From Clostridium sp. D53t1_180928_C8 (GTDB taxonomy: Bacteria; Bacillota; Clostridia; Clostridiales; Clostridiaceae), in the NCBI RefSeq assembly GCF_015667795.1, contig NZ_JADPEL010000005.1, forward strand, positions 62,001 through 126,000: a DNA stretch of 64,000 nt. The letters run 5' to 3'. Below are positions 1 to 9,317 of this stretch, piece after piece. How positions within the stretch are numbered: the stretch's first letter is position 1; the number at the start of each line of letters is the position of its first letter. The position numbers were made by a program, and so were the translations under genes. The notes below the pieces were generated by a model. It was not told where the DNA came from. It ran no database searches and was given only the letters and a program-made list of their open reading frames with translations.

Positions 1-57
1 ATCATGATCGTGTCCGCATCCGCAGCCTTCGCCGCATTTATTTAATTCGTTATCCAT
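1..57 (-). CDS. N-terminus of a small Cys/His-rich protein (runs off left edge)
   Basis: Only the first 19 codons are inside the window, starting at an ATG on the minus strand with a GGAGG ribosome binding site at 66-70. The visible residues are Cys-, Gly- and His/Asp-rich, with C8, C12 and C14 followed by GHDHD. Such Cys/His openings occur in clostridial DUF1292-type proteins, but that assignment is a guess from the N-terminus alone. Metal binding is likely given the residue pattern. The gene lies downstream of the nifJ terminator and is separately transcribed. Confidence 0.6.
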   Translation of the reverse strand, partial: MDNELNKCGEGCGCGHDHD

Positions 58-203
58 TTTACATTCCTCCTTAATAAATAAGTTAAATAATTAATTATTA
101 CTTAACTTAACTAGTCTTTATAATTGTACCCTTATTCTTAGGAAAATAAAAGAAAAATATATTTTTTTTATAAAAATTTGATATATTTCTATAAATACAA
201 AAT

Positions 204-230
204 AAAAAAAAGAGACTTTCGTCTCTTTTT
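204..230 (-). terminator. Terminator of nifJ
   Basis: A short GC-containing stem, AGAGAC/GTCTCT, is extended by A/T runs that give a U-tract in either direction. It sits 14 bases past the nifJ stop codon. Confidence 0.85.
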
Positions 231-243
231 TATTAATTTATTG

Positions 244-3200
244 CTATTCTTGATTAGCAAGCTTTCTATAATTTTCTAATCTTTCCATTGCATCAGCTTG
301 TGTTTTTTCAAATAAAGCATCTGCTGCTTCTGGGAATGCTTTAGCTAACGAAGCATATCTAACTTCACCCATTAGGAATTCTCTAAAATCTCCCTTAGGT
401 TCTTTTGAATCTAAAGTAAATGGATTTTTAATTCCTTTTAGTGCTGGATTATATCTATAAGTTGCCCAATATCCACAATCAACAGCTTTCTTAGTTTCTA
501 ATTGTGAATTAGTCATACCTATTTTTATACCATGGTTAATACATGGAGCATAAGCAATTATTAATGATGGTCCATTATAACTTTCAGCTTCTGAAATAGC
601 CTTAAGAACTTGGTTCTTATCAGCTCCCATTGCAACTTGTGCAACATATACATAACCATAACTCATAGCCATCATTCCTAAGTCTTTCTTCTTAGTTCTC
701 TTACCAGAAGCAGCAAATTTAGCAATTGCAGCTGTTGGTGTAGACTTAGAAGATTGTCCACCAGTATTTGAGTAAACCTCTGTATCAAATACTAATACAT
801 TTACGTTTTCTCCTGATGCAAGTACATGGTCAAGTCCACCGTATCCGATATCATATGCCCAACCATCTCCACCAAAAATCCATTGAGATCTCTTCACAAA
901 GAACTCTTTATCATTTAAAATAGTTTTAGCTATTTCAGAATCACAATTTTCAAGTGCAGTTGATAAAGCATTTGCTCTTTCTCTAGTTCCAGCACTTTCA
1001 TCCATATTATCTAACCAATCTTTTAATACAGTTTTAGTATCATCAGCTAAATCACTGTCTAATGCAACTTTTACATTTTCAGCAATTCTATCTCTGATAG
1101 CTTTAACTCCTAAGAACATACCTAAGCCATACTCAGCATTATCTTCAAATAATGAGTTTGCCCAAGCTGGACCATGCCCATTATGGTTAACTGTATATGG
1201 CGTTGCTGGAGCAGATCCTCCCCAAATTGAAGAACATCCAGTAGCATTAGCTACCATCATTCTATCACCAAATAATTGAGTTACAAGTTTAGCATATGGT
1301 GTTTCTCCACACCCTGCACAAGCACCTGAGAACTCAAGAAGTGGTTGCTCAAATTGGCTACCCTTTAAAGTGTTCTTATTCATTGGGTTCTTCTTAGCAG
1401 ATACTTCTGTAGTTGCATAGTCCCAAGCCTCAATTTGGTCATGTTGACTATCTTGTGGCTTCATAACTAAAGCCTTATTCTTAGCTGGACATACTTCAGC
1501 ACAATTTCCACAACCCGTACAATCAAGAGGTGTAATACCAATTGAGAACTTATATGGAACTTCTGTCTTTAATGCCTTAGCATCAGTAATCTTCATTGAA
1601 GCAGGTGCTTTTTCAGCCTCTTCACCAGTTAATAAGAATGGTCTTATTGCAGCATGTGGACATACTACAGCACATTGATTACATTGAATACAATTTTCAG
1701 GTACCCATTCTGGAACATTAATTGCAATTCCTCTCTTTTCATAAGCTGCAGTACCAGCCATGAATGTACCATCTTCCATACCATGCTTAACAAATGTAGA
1801 AACTGGTAATCCAAATCCTTCTTGTCTATTCATAGGGTCAACTATGTCTTTTATAAAGGCTGGAATTTCTTTAGTAGTAGATACTTCTGATTCTACTGCA
1901 TTTATCCAAGTTGCTGGAACATCTATCTTAACTATAGCTTCAACACCTGCATCTATAGCAGCATTATTCATATTAACTACTTTTTCACCTTTTTTCCCAT
2001 ATGATGTTACAACTGCTTGTTTTAAATACGCTATAGCTTCATCAACTGGAATTATATTAGCTATTTTAAAGAATGCAGCTTGCATTATCATATTTATTCT
2101 TCCACCAAGTCCAATTTCTTGGGCTATCTTAACAGCATTTAATGTATAGAATTCTATATTCTTTTCAGCTATAGTTTTCTTCATTTCTGCTGGTAATTTT
2201 TCATCTAATTCTTCAGGTGTCCAAATTGTATTCAATAAGAACTTACCATTTTTCTTTAATCCATCTAATACATTATATTTATAAACATATGATTGATTGT
2301 GACATGCTACAAAATCAGCTTTATCTATTAAATATGGTGATTTAATTGGCTTCTTACCAAATCTTAAGTGAGAAACTGTTATACCACCTGATTTCTTAGA
2401 GTCATATGAGAAATATCCTTGAGCATACATATCAGTATGGTCACCGATAATCTTAATAGCACTTTTATTAGCACCAACAGTACCATCTGAACCTAATCCC
2501 CAGAATTTACAAGCCTTAGTTCCTTCTGGAGTAGCATCTATATCTTCTACTGTTTCAAGCGAAGTAAATGTTACATCATCAACTATACCAATCGTAAATC
2601 CATTCTTAGGCTCGTCCTTAGAAAGGTTAGCATAAACAGCTGCTATATCTGAAGGATTTGGATCCTTTGAACCTAATCCATATCTACCACCAACTATAAT
2701 TGGAGCATTTCCCTTACCTGCAAATGCACTTACTACATCTAAGTATAATGGCTCACCTATTGATCCTGGTTCCTTAGTTCTATCCAAAACTGCAATTTTC
2801 TTAACTGTATCTGGAATTGCAGCTAATAATTTTTCTATTGAGAATGGTCTATAAAGTCTAACCTTTACAACACCAACCTTTTCTCCTCTAGCATTTAAAT
2901 AATCTACTGTTTCTTCAGCAACATCAGTTCCTGAGCCCATAGCAATTATTACTCTATCAGCATCTTTTGCTCCATAATAATCGAAGCAATGATACTCTCT
3001 TCCTGTTAATTTAGTTATTTCAGCCATATATCCTTCTACTACTTCTGGAATATCATCATAGAATCTGTTTACAGCTTCTCTTGTTTGGAAATATATATCT
3101 GGATTTTGAGCTGTACCTCTAGTTACTGGATGATCTGGATTTAATGCAGATTGTCTAAATTCTTTTACTGCATCCCAATCAACTAGCTTGCCTAACTCAT

Positions 3201-3762
3201 CATATTCTAAAACTTCAATTTTTTGAATTTCATGTGATGTCCTAAACCCATCAAAGAAGTTCATAAATGGAATTCTAGTTTTTATAGCAGCTAAATGTGC
3301 AACTGCTGATAAATCCATAACTTCTTGAACTGAACCCTCTGCAAGCATCGCAAAACCAGTTTGTCTTGCAGCCATAACATCTTGATGGTCTCCAAAAATA
3401 TTTAATGAAGATGTTGCTAGTGCTCTAGCAGACACATGTATAACCCCTGGAAGTCTCTCTCCAGATATCTTGTACATATTAGGAATCATTAATAATAAAC
3501 CTTGTGAAGCTGTATATGTAGTAGTATAAGCTCCAGCCTGTAATGATCCATGAACCGCTCCTGCTGCTCCTCCCTCTGATTGCATTTCCATAACCTTTAC
3601 TGGTTGTCCAAAAATATTTTTTCTACCTTGTGCAACCCATTCATCAACATGTTCTGCCATTGGTGATGATGGAGTTATAGGATAAATAGCAGTTACTTCT
3701 GTAAACGCATATGATACGTGTGCAGCAGCAGTGTTACCATCCATAGTCTTCATTTTTCTCAT
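244..3762 (-). CDS. nifJ: Pyruvate:ferredoxin (flavodoxin) oxidoreductase
   Basis: This 1172-residue single-chain PFOR oxidatively decarboxylates pyruvate to acetyl-CoA and CO2 and reduces ferredoxin or flavodoxin; it is the core of clostridial fermentation and acts in the cytoplasm. The N-terminal pyrimidine-binding domain contains YPITPSSPMAEHVDEW. Two 4Fe-4S motifs are visible, CIQCNQC..CP near residue 691 and CTGCGNC..CP near 745. The C-terminal TPP domain carries CAGCGE near 810 and GDGWAYDIGYGG...YSNTGGQ near 964, the TPP/Mg site. Length is normal for the homodimeric form. The start is supported by GAGGT seven bases upstream of ATG. A flavodoxin gene lies just upstream on the same strand and is a plausible electron acceptor. 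Confidence 0.98.
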   Translation of the reverse strand: MRKMKTMDGNTAAAHVSYAFTEVTAIYPITPSSPMAEHVDEWVAQGRKNIFGQPVKVMEMQSEGGAAGAVHGSLQAGAYTTTYTASQGLLLMIPNMYKISGERLPGVIHVSARALATSSLNIFGDHQDVMAARQTGFAMLAEGSVQEVMDLSAVAHLAAIKTRIPFMNFFDGFRTSHEIQKIEVLEYDELGKLVDWDAVKEFRQSALNPDHPVTRGTAQNPDIYFQTREAVNRFYDDIPEVVEGYMAEITKLTGREYHCFDYYGAKDADRVIIAMGSGTDVAEETVDYLNARGEKVGVVKVRLYRPFSIEKLLAAIPDTVKKIAVLDRTKEPGSIGEPLYLDVVSAFAGKGNAPIIVGGRYGLGSKDPNPSDIAAVYANLSKDEPKNGFTIGIVDDVTFTSLETVEDIDATPEGTKACKFWGLGSDGTVGANKSAIKIIGDHTDMYAQGYFSYDSKKSGGITVSHLRFGKKPIKSPYLIDKADFVACHNQSYVYKYNVLDGLKKNGKFLLNTIWTPEELDEKLPAEMKKTIAEKNIEFYTLNAVKIAQEIGLGGRINMIMQAAFFKIANIIPVDEAIAYLKQAVVTSYGKKGEKVVNMNNAAIDAGVEAIVKIDVPATWINAVESEVSTTKEIPAFIKDIVDPMNRQEGFGLPVSTFVKHGMEDGTFMAGTAAYEKRGIAINVPEWVPENCIQCNQCAVVCPHAAIRPFLLTGEEAEKAPASMKITDAKALKTEVPYKFSIGITPLDCTGCGNCAEVCPAKNKALVMKPQDSQHDQIEAWDYATTEVSAKKNPMNKNTLKGSQFEQPLLEFSGACAGCGETPYAKLVTQLFGDRMMVANATGCSSIWGGSAPATPYTVNHNGHGPAWANSLFEDNAEYGLGMFLGVKAIRDRIAENVKVALDSDLADDTKTVLKDWLDNMDESAGTRERANALSTALENCDSEIAKTILNDKEFFVKRSQWIFGGDGWAYDIGYGGLDHVLASGENVNVLVFDTEVYSNTGGQSSKSTPTAAIAKFAASGKRTKKKDLGMMAMSYGYVYVAQVAMGADKNQVLKAISEAESYNGPSLIIAYAPCINHGIKIGMTNSQLETKKAVDCGYWATYRYNPALKGIKNPFTLDSKEPKGDFREFLMGEVRYASLAKAFPEAADALFEKTQADAMERLENYRKLANQE

Positions 3763-3808
3763 CTTGTCTACCTCGCTTCCCTTTTTTAAAATTAAGCATA
3801 TAAATAAT

Positions 3809-3855
3809 ATGGTATATATCGAATTAAACTATATTTAATTTCAATAATATACCAT
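3809..3855 (-). promoter_or_regulatory. Inverted repeat in the nifJ leader
   Basis: ATGGTATAT at 3809-3817 is repeated in inverse as ATATACCAT at 3847-3855, a perfect 9-base inverted repeat 29 bases apart in the 144-base gap between flavodoxin and nifJ. It could be an operator or a leader hairpin. It does not match the Rex redox-repressor consensus. No confident -35/-10 pair was found beside it. Confidence 0.3.
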
Positions 3856-3906
3856 TGTTGCTTACATAAACTGCATAATTTATTCACTTAGTAGATATGA
3901 AACAAA

Positions 3907-4344
3907 TTAAAATTCCATTTCTGAAGTTAATAACTTCCCTAATTCCTTAGCCTTCATCAAGTTATTTTGTTCAATAGAATCCTTAACTGTTAACTTTCCT
4001 AAAACATTAAATCCATAGTCTTCCATATTACTTTCCCATTTATCAATAAACTTAGTATCACGCCATCCACATGATCCAAATAATATTAAAGGCTTATTTT
4101 TAATTTCTAATCCTCTTAAACTATTAATAAAAGGCTTCATATCTATTTCTTCTATATCATCGTTTATCATTGCTGGGCTTCCAAAAGCTACTGCATCTGC
4201 TTCTATAACATCTGTAATAGATGCATCTGCAACATGTTTTGTTTCAACTTCTACATCTCCTATACTAGCTCCTTCTGCTATAGCATTTGCTATAATTTCA
4301 ACATTTCCACCATTACTCCAATATATTATTGAAACTTTTTTCAT
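3907..4344 (-). CDS. Flavodoxin
   Basis: This 145-residue protein is a short-chain flavodoxin, an FMN-containing one-electron carrier of the cytoplasm. The phosphate-binding loop after beta-1 reads YWSNGGNVE, residues 8-16, in the place of the usual T/S-x-T/N-G loop. Downstream FGSPAM and GSCGWRD segments match the isoalloxazine-contacting loops of clostridial flavodoxins. The gene is directly upstream of nifJ on the same strand, so it plausibly takes electrons from PFOR, replacing ferredoxin for example under iron limitation (inference). Its own promoter is visible at 4400-4427, and the start is preceded by GAGGTGC. Confidence 0.93.
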   Translation of the reverse strand: MKKVSIIYWSNGGNVEIIANAIAEGASIGDVEVETKHVADASITDVIEADAVAFGSPAMINDDIEEIDMKPFINSLRGLEIKNKPLILFGSCGWRDTKFIDKWESNMEDYGFNVLGKLTVKDSIEQNNLMKAKELGKLLTSEMEF

Positions 4345-4399
4345 TTTAGCACCTCTTCTACTTTTGTTAGATTATTATGTTAAATTTTCCATTAATTTC

Positions 4400-4427
4400 A
4401 TTATATAACACTAAAAATTTTTTTCAA
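4400..4427 (-). promoter_or_regulatory. Sigma-A-type promoter for flavodoxin
   Basis: On the minus strand TTGAAA (4422-4427) and a perfect TATAAT (4400-4405) are separated by 16 bases. The predicted transcript starts about 50 bases before the flavodoxin ATG. Spacing is one base short of optimal. Confidence 0.6.
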
Positions 4428-4482
4428 GTTCTTTACATCCATATTTTAAAATTTATTTTCTTGAAAACGCTTATATGCAAAA

Positions 4483-5562
4483 TCATTTTTTCTTAATACT
4501 ATTCATTATTACATTTATAATTGCATCAACACCATTTTTCATTTGGCTATTATTCATATTTTTAATAAAATCATTTTTTCTTTCTTGTAATTCTAAAAGT
4601 TTTTCCATTAAGTTATGCTTTTCCATCATTTCATCTTCATCTAAAACTAAAGAATACCCTTCTTTTTTGAAAGAATTAGCATTTAAGATTTGATCTCCCC
4701 TACTACTTTTTTTAGATAATGGTATTAATAATGTTGGCTTTTTTAATGCTAATAATTCAAATATTACATTTGCCCCAGCTCTAGAAATTATAAAATCAGC
4801 ATATTTAAGTAAATGTGGTAAATCTTCTTTAACATATTCAAACTGTTTATATCCCTCTACCCCATCTAATGATTTATCTAAATTTCCCTTACCACATATA
4901 TGGATTATATTAAAGTTTTTTAATATATCATTTATATGATATCTAACTTCATCATTTATATTTTTAGCACCTAAACTACCACCAATAACTAAAATAACTT
5001 CTTTATCCTGATTAAATTTACAAATTTCTTTTCCACTTATTCTATTTCCTTTTAATATCTCTTCTCTTATCGGAGTACCTGTTAATTCACCTTTTCCATC
5101 TTTTATATAACTTAAACTTTCTCTAAAAGTTACACATAATTTATCACAAAATGGAGCTGATAGCTTATTTGCAAGACCTGGTGTTAAATCTGATTCATGA
5201 GATACTACCGGTATCTTCTTCATTGATGCAGCAATAACTACTGGAACAGCAACAAAACCTCCCTTTGAGAAAATAACATCTGGCTTTTCTTTTGATAAGA
5301 TTTTACTTGCTTGCATTACACCTTTCATTACCTTAAATGGATCAGAAAAATTCTTCATATCAAAATATCTTCTTAATTTTCCTGATGAAATTGCATAATA
5401 AGGTATTCCCGCATCACCTATAATCTCTTTTTCAATTCCTTCATAACTCCCTATATACTTTATCTCAAAGTCTTTCTCTTTTAACTTTGGAACTAAAGCT
5501 AAATTAGGAGTTACATGTCCTGCTGTTCCCCCACCAGTCATTATAATCTTGTACTTACTCAT
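4483..5562 (-). CDS. murG: UDP-GlcNAc--lipid II-forming glycosyltransferase MurG
   Basis: MurG transfers GlcNAc from UDP-GlcNAc to undecaprenyl-PP-MurNAc-pentapeptide (lipid I), making lipid II at the inner face of the membrane. The diagnostic glycine loop GGGTAGHV is at residues 10-17. [13 protein letters not shown] and [10 protein letters not shown] follow, and the C-terminal UDP-binding region reads [17 protein letters not shown]. At 359 residues the length is normal. GAGGTG lies six bases upstream of the ATG. The gene stands outside any division/cell-wall cluster here, as is seen in several clostridia. A divergent spore-protein gene lies upstream. Confidence 0.97.
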   Translation of the reverse strand: MSKYKIIMTGGGTAGHVTPNLALVPKLKEKDFEIKYIGSYEGIEKEIIGDAGIPYYAISSGKLRRYFDMKNFSDPFKVMKGVMQASKILSKEKPDVIFSKGGFVAVPVVIAASMKKIPVVSHESDLTPGLANKLSAPFCDKLCVTFRESLSYIKDGKGELTGTPIREEILKGNRISGKEICKFNQDKEVILVIGGSLGAKNINDEVRYHINDILKNFNIIHICGKGNLDKSLDGVEGYKQFEYVKEDLPHLLKYADFIISRAGANVIFELLALKKPTLLIPLSKKSSRGDQILNANSFKKEGYSLVLDEDEMMEKHNLMEKLLELQERKNDFIKNMNNSQMKNGVDAIINVIMNSIKKK

Positions 5563-5862
5563 TAAAACACCTCATTGATTATTAATGTATCTATACTATT
5601 ATTTATATTTATTAAAATAATATAGTTTTACACAAATTTTAAATATTTACCTTAAATACTTTTATTAAGATTTTAACCAAATTTCAACTCTTAATTCTAA
5701 TAATAATTTAACTTTTACCAAATTTAAGTTGTAAATAGCTAACCATCTCTATATATTCTACCACTAACCCAGTAATTTTCCACCTTTTCCTCTAATTAAA
5801 TATAATACAATTTCTTTATTTGGATAAGCTATTAACATAACGATATAAGGAGGTGAATTTAA
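5563..5862. other. Intergenic region between murG and the divergent spore protein gene
   Basis: This 300-base AT-rich gap must hold the promoters of two diverging genes. I could not place a confident sigma-A pair for murG or a sigma-G-type pair for the spore gene. No open reading frame with a ribosome binding site was seen. Confidence 0.5.
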
Positions 5863-6045
5863 ATGGCACAAAACTTAGTACCTGATGCTAAAGATAAATT
5901 AGCTAAATTCAAAAACCAAGTTTCTAGTGAAATGGGAGTTCCTTTCACAGATTATAACGGTGACCTAACTTCTAAACAATGCGGTAGCGTTGGTGGAGAA
6001 ATGGTTAAACGTATGGTTGAACAATACGAAAATGGAATGAAATAA
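5863..6045 (+). CDS. Alpha/beta-type small acid-soluble spore protein
   Basis: This 60-residue protein coats DNA in the dormant spore and protects it from UV and heat; the GPR protease degrades it at germination. The two conserved blocks are visible: an N-terminal helix leading to SSEMGVPF (residues 21-28), the expected GPR cleavage region, and YNGDLTSKQCGSVGGEMVKR (residues 31-50). A cysteine at residue 40 stands where most family members have a non-cysteine residue. AAGGAGGTGA lies upstream of the ATG. A strong terminator follows at once, so it is a single-gene unit, probably expressed in the forespore under sigma-G (known for the family, not shown here). Confidence 0.97.
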   Translation: MAQNLVPDAKDKLAKFKNQVSSEMGVPFTDYNGDLTSKQCGSVGGEMVKRMVEQYENGMK

Positions 6046-6055
6046 TAACTTTCCA

Positions 6056-6099
6056 AAATAAATAATAGGATGCTGTATAAAGCACCCTATTATTTATTT
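6056..6099. terminator. Bidirectional terminator between spore protein and LiaF-like gene
   Basis: A long stem pairs AATAAATAATAGG-TGCT with AGCA-CCTATTATTTATT around a six-base loop, with A- and T-rich flanks. It serves the plus-strand spore gene and the converging minus-strand gene. Confidence 0.9.
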
Positions 6100-6105
6100 T
6101 ATAAA

Positions 6106-6804
6106 CTATATATAATGTATCTCTACTCCTGAAAGCTTAACATCTCCAGTCAATATTAAAGTATTAGTATATACTTTATCTCCATATTTTTTATTTTCTA
6201 CTCCACCTAAAAATACATTTGTTCTATTTTCAACATTCCAATTTTTTGGAATGTATAACTCTAATCCTGAAAAAGCTACATCTAATCTAATAACTGCTGT
6301 ATTTTCTGCCATTACTGCATTATCAAAATATACTTCAAGACCTGAATATTTACAACTAATATCAGCACTCGCAAATTTATCAGTATTTATAAATTTTGTT
6401 CCTCCTGAAAAAGCTACTGATATTTTTATATTACCTTCATCTTCAATATTTATCTTTTCTCCTTCTTCCCAACTCCAAGATGAACTTTTTTTAAAAAATT
6501 TATTTTTTTTAGGAAAAATCATTGATAAACCAATACTTCCAAATAAAGCTGCAATTAAAACAGTCCATGGTGTAAGTGCAGTTATTCCAAGCTGTTTATC
6601 ATATATTATACAAAGAAAAGCTATTGGAAATAATATTCCTGCATAATTTAATCTAAATAAGCTATCTATAATAATAGCACCTAAAATTACTGAGAATCCT
6701 AAACTAAATGGATTAACATCAGATAAAAAACCCATCTTGCCTATTACTAAACCAATTGCACCTAAAACAAATAATATACCCCAAAATATATTTCTTTCTC
6801 TCAT
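6106..6804 (-). CDS. LiaF-like membrane protein (cell wall-active antibiotics response family)
   Basis: The 232-residue protein has four predicted membrane segments in its first 100 residues (about 5-24, 33-52, 54-70, 81-97), a basic linker, and a soluble C-terminal beta-rich domain with repeated SGLEVYF / SGLELYIP / SGVEIHYI strands. This is the layout of LiaF/YvqF-type proteins, which in Bacillus restrain the envelope-stress system LiaRS. Here the gene starts one base after the stop of a LytTR regulator, so the two are translationally coupled, and no histidine kinase is present. A role in sensing or damping envelope stress through that regulator is inferred. Confidence 0.82.
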   Translation of the reverse strand: MRERNIFWGILFVLGAIGLVIGKMGFLSDVNPFSLGFSVILGAIIIDSLFRLNYAGILFPIAFLCIIYDKQLGITALTPWTVLIAALFGSIGLSMIFPKKNKFFKKSSSWSWEEGEKINIEDEGNIKISVAFSGGTKFINTDKFASADISCKYSGLEVYFDNAVMAENTAVIRLDVAFSGLELYIPKNWNVENRTNVFLGGVENKKYGDKVYTNTLILTGDVKLSGVEIHYI

Positions 6805-6805
6805 C

Positions 6806-7261
6806 TTATCTCCTCTTTTCTGATAATTTTAATTTTAACACCTTATAATAAGATCTAGATACATATACCTTCTTATGTGTGTTTTTAAACTCTACTAAGC
6901 TGGAAGATGTTATATTACGAGTTATTGAATAAATATGATTAATATTTAAAATTGTAGATTTAGATACTCTAACAAAATTCTTTGGTAAAATCTCCTCTAA
7001 TTCATAAAGCTTATACTTAACTTGATATACTTCGCTTAATGTATGTGCATAAATTGAACTTTCTTCAGTTTCAAAAAATAGCACATCATCTATACATATA
7101 TAATATTCTGTATTATCTTTATAAAATATCATTTCTTTTTTCTCTGCTATTAGCTCTGAAATTACCCTTTGAATTTTTGTTATTTCTTCACTTAATTCAC
7201 TACATTTAATAATAACTTCATTTTCATCTATTTGATTATCTACCTCTATTCGTATTCTCAT
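6806..7261 (-). CDS. LytTR family DNA-binding regulator
   Basis: About 151 residues. The C-terminal half is a LytTR DNA-binding domain: IDDVLFFETEESSIYAHT, a YELEEILP segment and FVRVSKSTILNINHI, the typical LytTR core. There is no response-regulator receiver domain; instead a short N-terminal helical region precedes it. I chose the start at 7261 because GGAG lies five bases upstream and a strong promoter (7286-7314) would initiate near 7279, downstream of the longest possible start at 7285. It forms an operon with the LiaF-like gene. LytTR proteins of this compact kind often control themselves and the partner membrane gene. Confidence 0.9.
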   Translation of the reverse strand: MRIRIEVDNQIDENEVIIKCSELSEEITKIQRVISELIAEKKEMIFYKDNTEYYICIDDVLFFETEESSIYAHTLSEVYQVKYKLYELEEILPKNFVRVSKSTILNINHIYSITRNITSSSLVEFKNTHKKVYVSRSYYKVLKLKLSEKRR

Positions 7262-7285
7262 CTTCACTCCGCCCTCCATACTCAA

Positions 7286-7314
7286 ATTATATTCTAAGCA
7301 TTTTTTAATGTAAA
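7286..7314 (-). promoter_or_regulatory. Sigma-A promoter of the LytTR-LiaF operon
   Basis: TTTACA (7309-7314), 17 bases, then TATAAT (7286-7291) on the minus strand, a near-consensus promoter. A small palindrome, TACTT-T-AAGTA, sits just upstream at about 7317-7327 and could be a regulator site. Confidence 0.75.
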
Positions 7315-7381
7315 CGTACTTTAAGTAAGTGGTAAATTATTTCTCCTAAGAGGTTAACTATCATAACTTAATTAACAAAAA

Positions 7382-7439
7382 GAGGGAATGTATCAAAACT
7401 ATATTTCAAATATGAAAATAGAATTTTGATACATTCCCT
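7382..7439 (-). terminator. Terminator of recJ
   Basis: A 16-base stem, AGGGAATGTATCAAAA with its complement, encloses a 25-base region that can fold further. On the minus strand it ends in TCTTTTTG. It lies 20 bases after the recJ stop. Confidence 0.88.
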
Positions 7440-7458
7440 TGTTTTAATTAAAAATACA

Positions 7459-9225
7459 TTAATTTGAAATTCTATAATTACTTATAACTAATTGAACCTT
7501 TTTATTTCCATTAAACTCATTAATATCTGGCATACAAATTATATCTAAATAAAGATTATTAGATATACCATTAAATACTTTATTATACTCAATTTCACCT
7601 AATTCATCTTTTATAGAGTTTTCAAAACCTTCTATATCACCAAAATATATACCTTCAATATAAAGCCTTCCATCTGTTAATTTAAGCTTAAGTACATTTT
7701 TATTTTTGCCTAATATTTTTGCATCTACTACTTTTAACTTTTTTATACCAAAGGTAGGCTTAGGATTCGCCTTTCCATATGGTTCTAACAATGATATTTC
7801 ATCTATTAACTCGTAATTTATTTGATTTAATATTAATCCCATATCAATTGAAACTTCTAGTATAACATCTTCATCAGTTAATTCTGTTACCTCATTTAAT
7901 CTATTCCTAAACTCATCTATATTTTCAATTGGTAATGACATCCCTGCTGCCATTGGGTGCCCCCCAAATTTACCTAATAAATCTTTACATTTAAGTAATT
8001 CTTCAAACATATTATATTTATCAATAGATCTTCCAGATCCTTTAGCTCCATCATGAGCTTTTGTTAAAATAATTGTAGGTAAATTATATTTTTCTCTAAC
8101 TCTACCTGCAATTATTCCAGCAATACTTTCATGAACATCTTCTAAGTATACAACTAACACTTTATCCTTAGCCATATTATTTTTTTCTATTATTTCAAGT
8201 GCTTCCTCTAATCCTTCTTTAGTTAGCTCTTGTCTTTCTTTATTTAAATCATTAAGCTTTTCTGCTAATTCCTTAGCTTCAATTTCATTATCACTTAGAA
8301 GCATTTTCAATGCCCACTCCGCTTGTTCAAGTCTACCTGAAGCATTAATACTTGGACCTATAACAAATCCTAGTGTATAAACAGTTATAGTCTTATCTTC
8401 TAATCCTGTTTCCTTAAATAAAGCTTTTAAACCGATATTATTAGTTGAATTTATTCTTTTTAAACCTTCTTTAACTATTATTCTATTTTCAGATGTTAAA
8501 TCAACAACATCACAAACAGTAGCTATTGCAACATATTGAAGCAAATCATAAAGTTCTTCTTTATTTATATTAAATTTTTCATAAAGACATTCAACAAATT
8601 TATAAGCTACAGTAGCTCCACAAATTTTATCAAACTTATATTTACATTCCTCCTGCTTAGGATTTAATACAAAATCAGCATTAGGAACAATATATTTCCT
8701 CTCACCATTTTCTTCAACAAAAGGAACATCATGATGATCTGTAATTATTACCTTTAATCCCAATTCCTTAGCAAGCTTAGTTTGCTCTATTGCAGCTATA
8801 CCATTATCACAGGTAATTATAATATCAACATTATCTTCACTAGCTTTTTTAATTATACTTTCATTTATTCCATATCCTTCTTTAATTCTATCTGGAATAT
8901 GGAAAGTAACATTTCCACCACATTTTTTTATAGCAGTATAAAGAACATATGTGCTAATAACACCGTCCACATCATAATCTCCTACGATAAGAATCTTTTC
9001 ACCAGAAATTATGCTATTTTGCATTAATTCAACAGCACCATTCATTCCTAGCATATCCTTAGGATTATTAAAACCACTTATATTTCCTTCTAAAAATTCT
9101 TTTGCATTATCAATGGTATAAATATTTCTATTAACTAATAATTTTGCAACAACTGGACTTATACCAAGCTGGTTTGCAAATTTTAAGGTATCAAACTTAA
9201 TGTTTTTTACCATCCATTTTTCCAT
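7459..9225 (-). CDS. recJ: Single-stranded-DNA-specific exonuclease RecJ
   Basis: RecJ is a 5'-3' single-strand DNA exonuclease used in recombination and mismatch/base-excision repair. The DHH phosphoesterase motifs are clear: DYDVDG at residues 83-88 and TDHHD around 162-166, plus NASGR and the DHHA1-domain GGHPMAAG motif. An OB-fold region follows. At 588 residues it is close to the E. coli length and shorter than the Bacillus form. I chose the inner ATG because GGGGGTGAT lies just before it; nine more residues are possible from the longest frame. The gene is flanked upstream by two small hairpins and downstream by its terminator, so it appears to be monocistronic. Confidence 0.96.
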   Translation of the reverse strand: MEKWMVKNIKFDTLKFANQLGISPVVAKLLVNRNIYTIDNAKEFLEGNISGFNNPKDMLGMNGAVELMQNSIISGEKILIVGDYDVDGVISTYVLYTAIKKCGGNVTFHIPDRIKEGYGINESIIKKASEDNVDIIITCDNGIAAIEQTKLAKELGLKVIITDHHDVPFVEENGERKYIVPNADFVLNPKQEECKYKFDKICGATVAYKFVECLYEKFNINKEELYDLLQYVAIATVCDVVDLTSENRIIVKEGLKRINSTNNIGLKALFKETGLEDKTITVYTLGFVIGPSINASGRLEQAEWALKMLLSDNEIEAKELAEKLNDLNKERQELTKEGLEEALEIIEKNNMAKDKVLVVYLEDVHESIAGIIAGRVREKYNLPTIILTKAHDGAKGSGRSIDKYNMFEELLKCKDLLGKFGGHPMAAGMSLPIENIDEFRNRLNEVTELTDEDVILEVSIDMGLILNQINYELIDEISLLEPYGKANPKPTFGIKKLKVVDAKILGKNKNVLKLKLTDGRLYIEGIYFGDIEGFENSIKDELGEIEYNKVFNGISNNLYLDIICMPDINEFNGNKKVQLVISNYRISN

Positions 9226-9276
9226 AAAATCACCCCCGATTATCAGTTTCAAGTTTCAATTTTCAAGTTAATGAAT

Positions 9277-9298
9277 AAAGTCAGCTATCGCTGACTTT
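9277..9298. repeat. Small perfect hairpin AAAGTCAGC/GCTGACTTT
   Basis: A nine-base perfect inverted repeat around TATC in the gap between the DJ-1 gene and recJ. It has no clear U-tract on the minus strand. It may be a terminator for the DJ-1 gene or part of a palindromic repeat with the next hairpin. Confidence 0.5.
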
Positions 9299-9317
9299 AC
9301 TAAAAAAATATATTATA

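Noticed and set aside
1760-2149. Plus-strand open frame opposite nifJ
   Set aside because: It lies wholly inside the coding region of PFOR on the other strand, has no ribosome site and has a composition typical of a reverse-complement shadow.
3763-3906. Rex operator before nifJ
   Set aside because: No TTGTTAA-N4-TTAACAA-like site is present; the inverted repeat there has a different sequence.
5563-5862. Sigma-G promoter for the spore protein gene
   Set aside because: Candidate CATAAC-like -10 lies too close to the ribosome site and has no matching -35.
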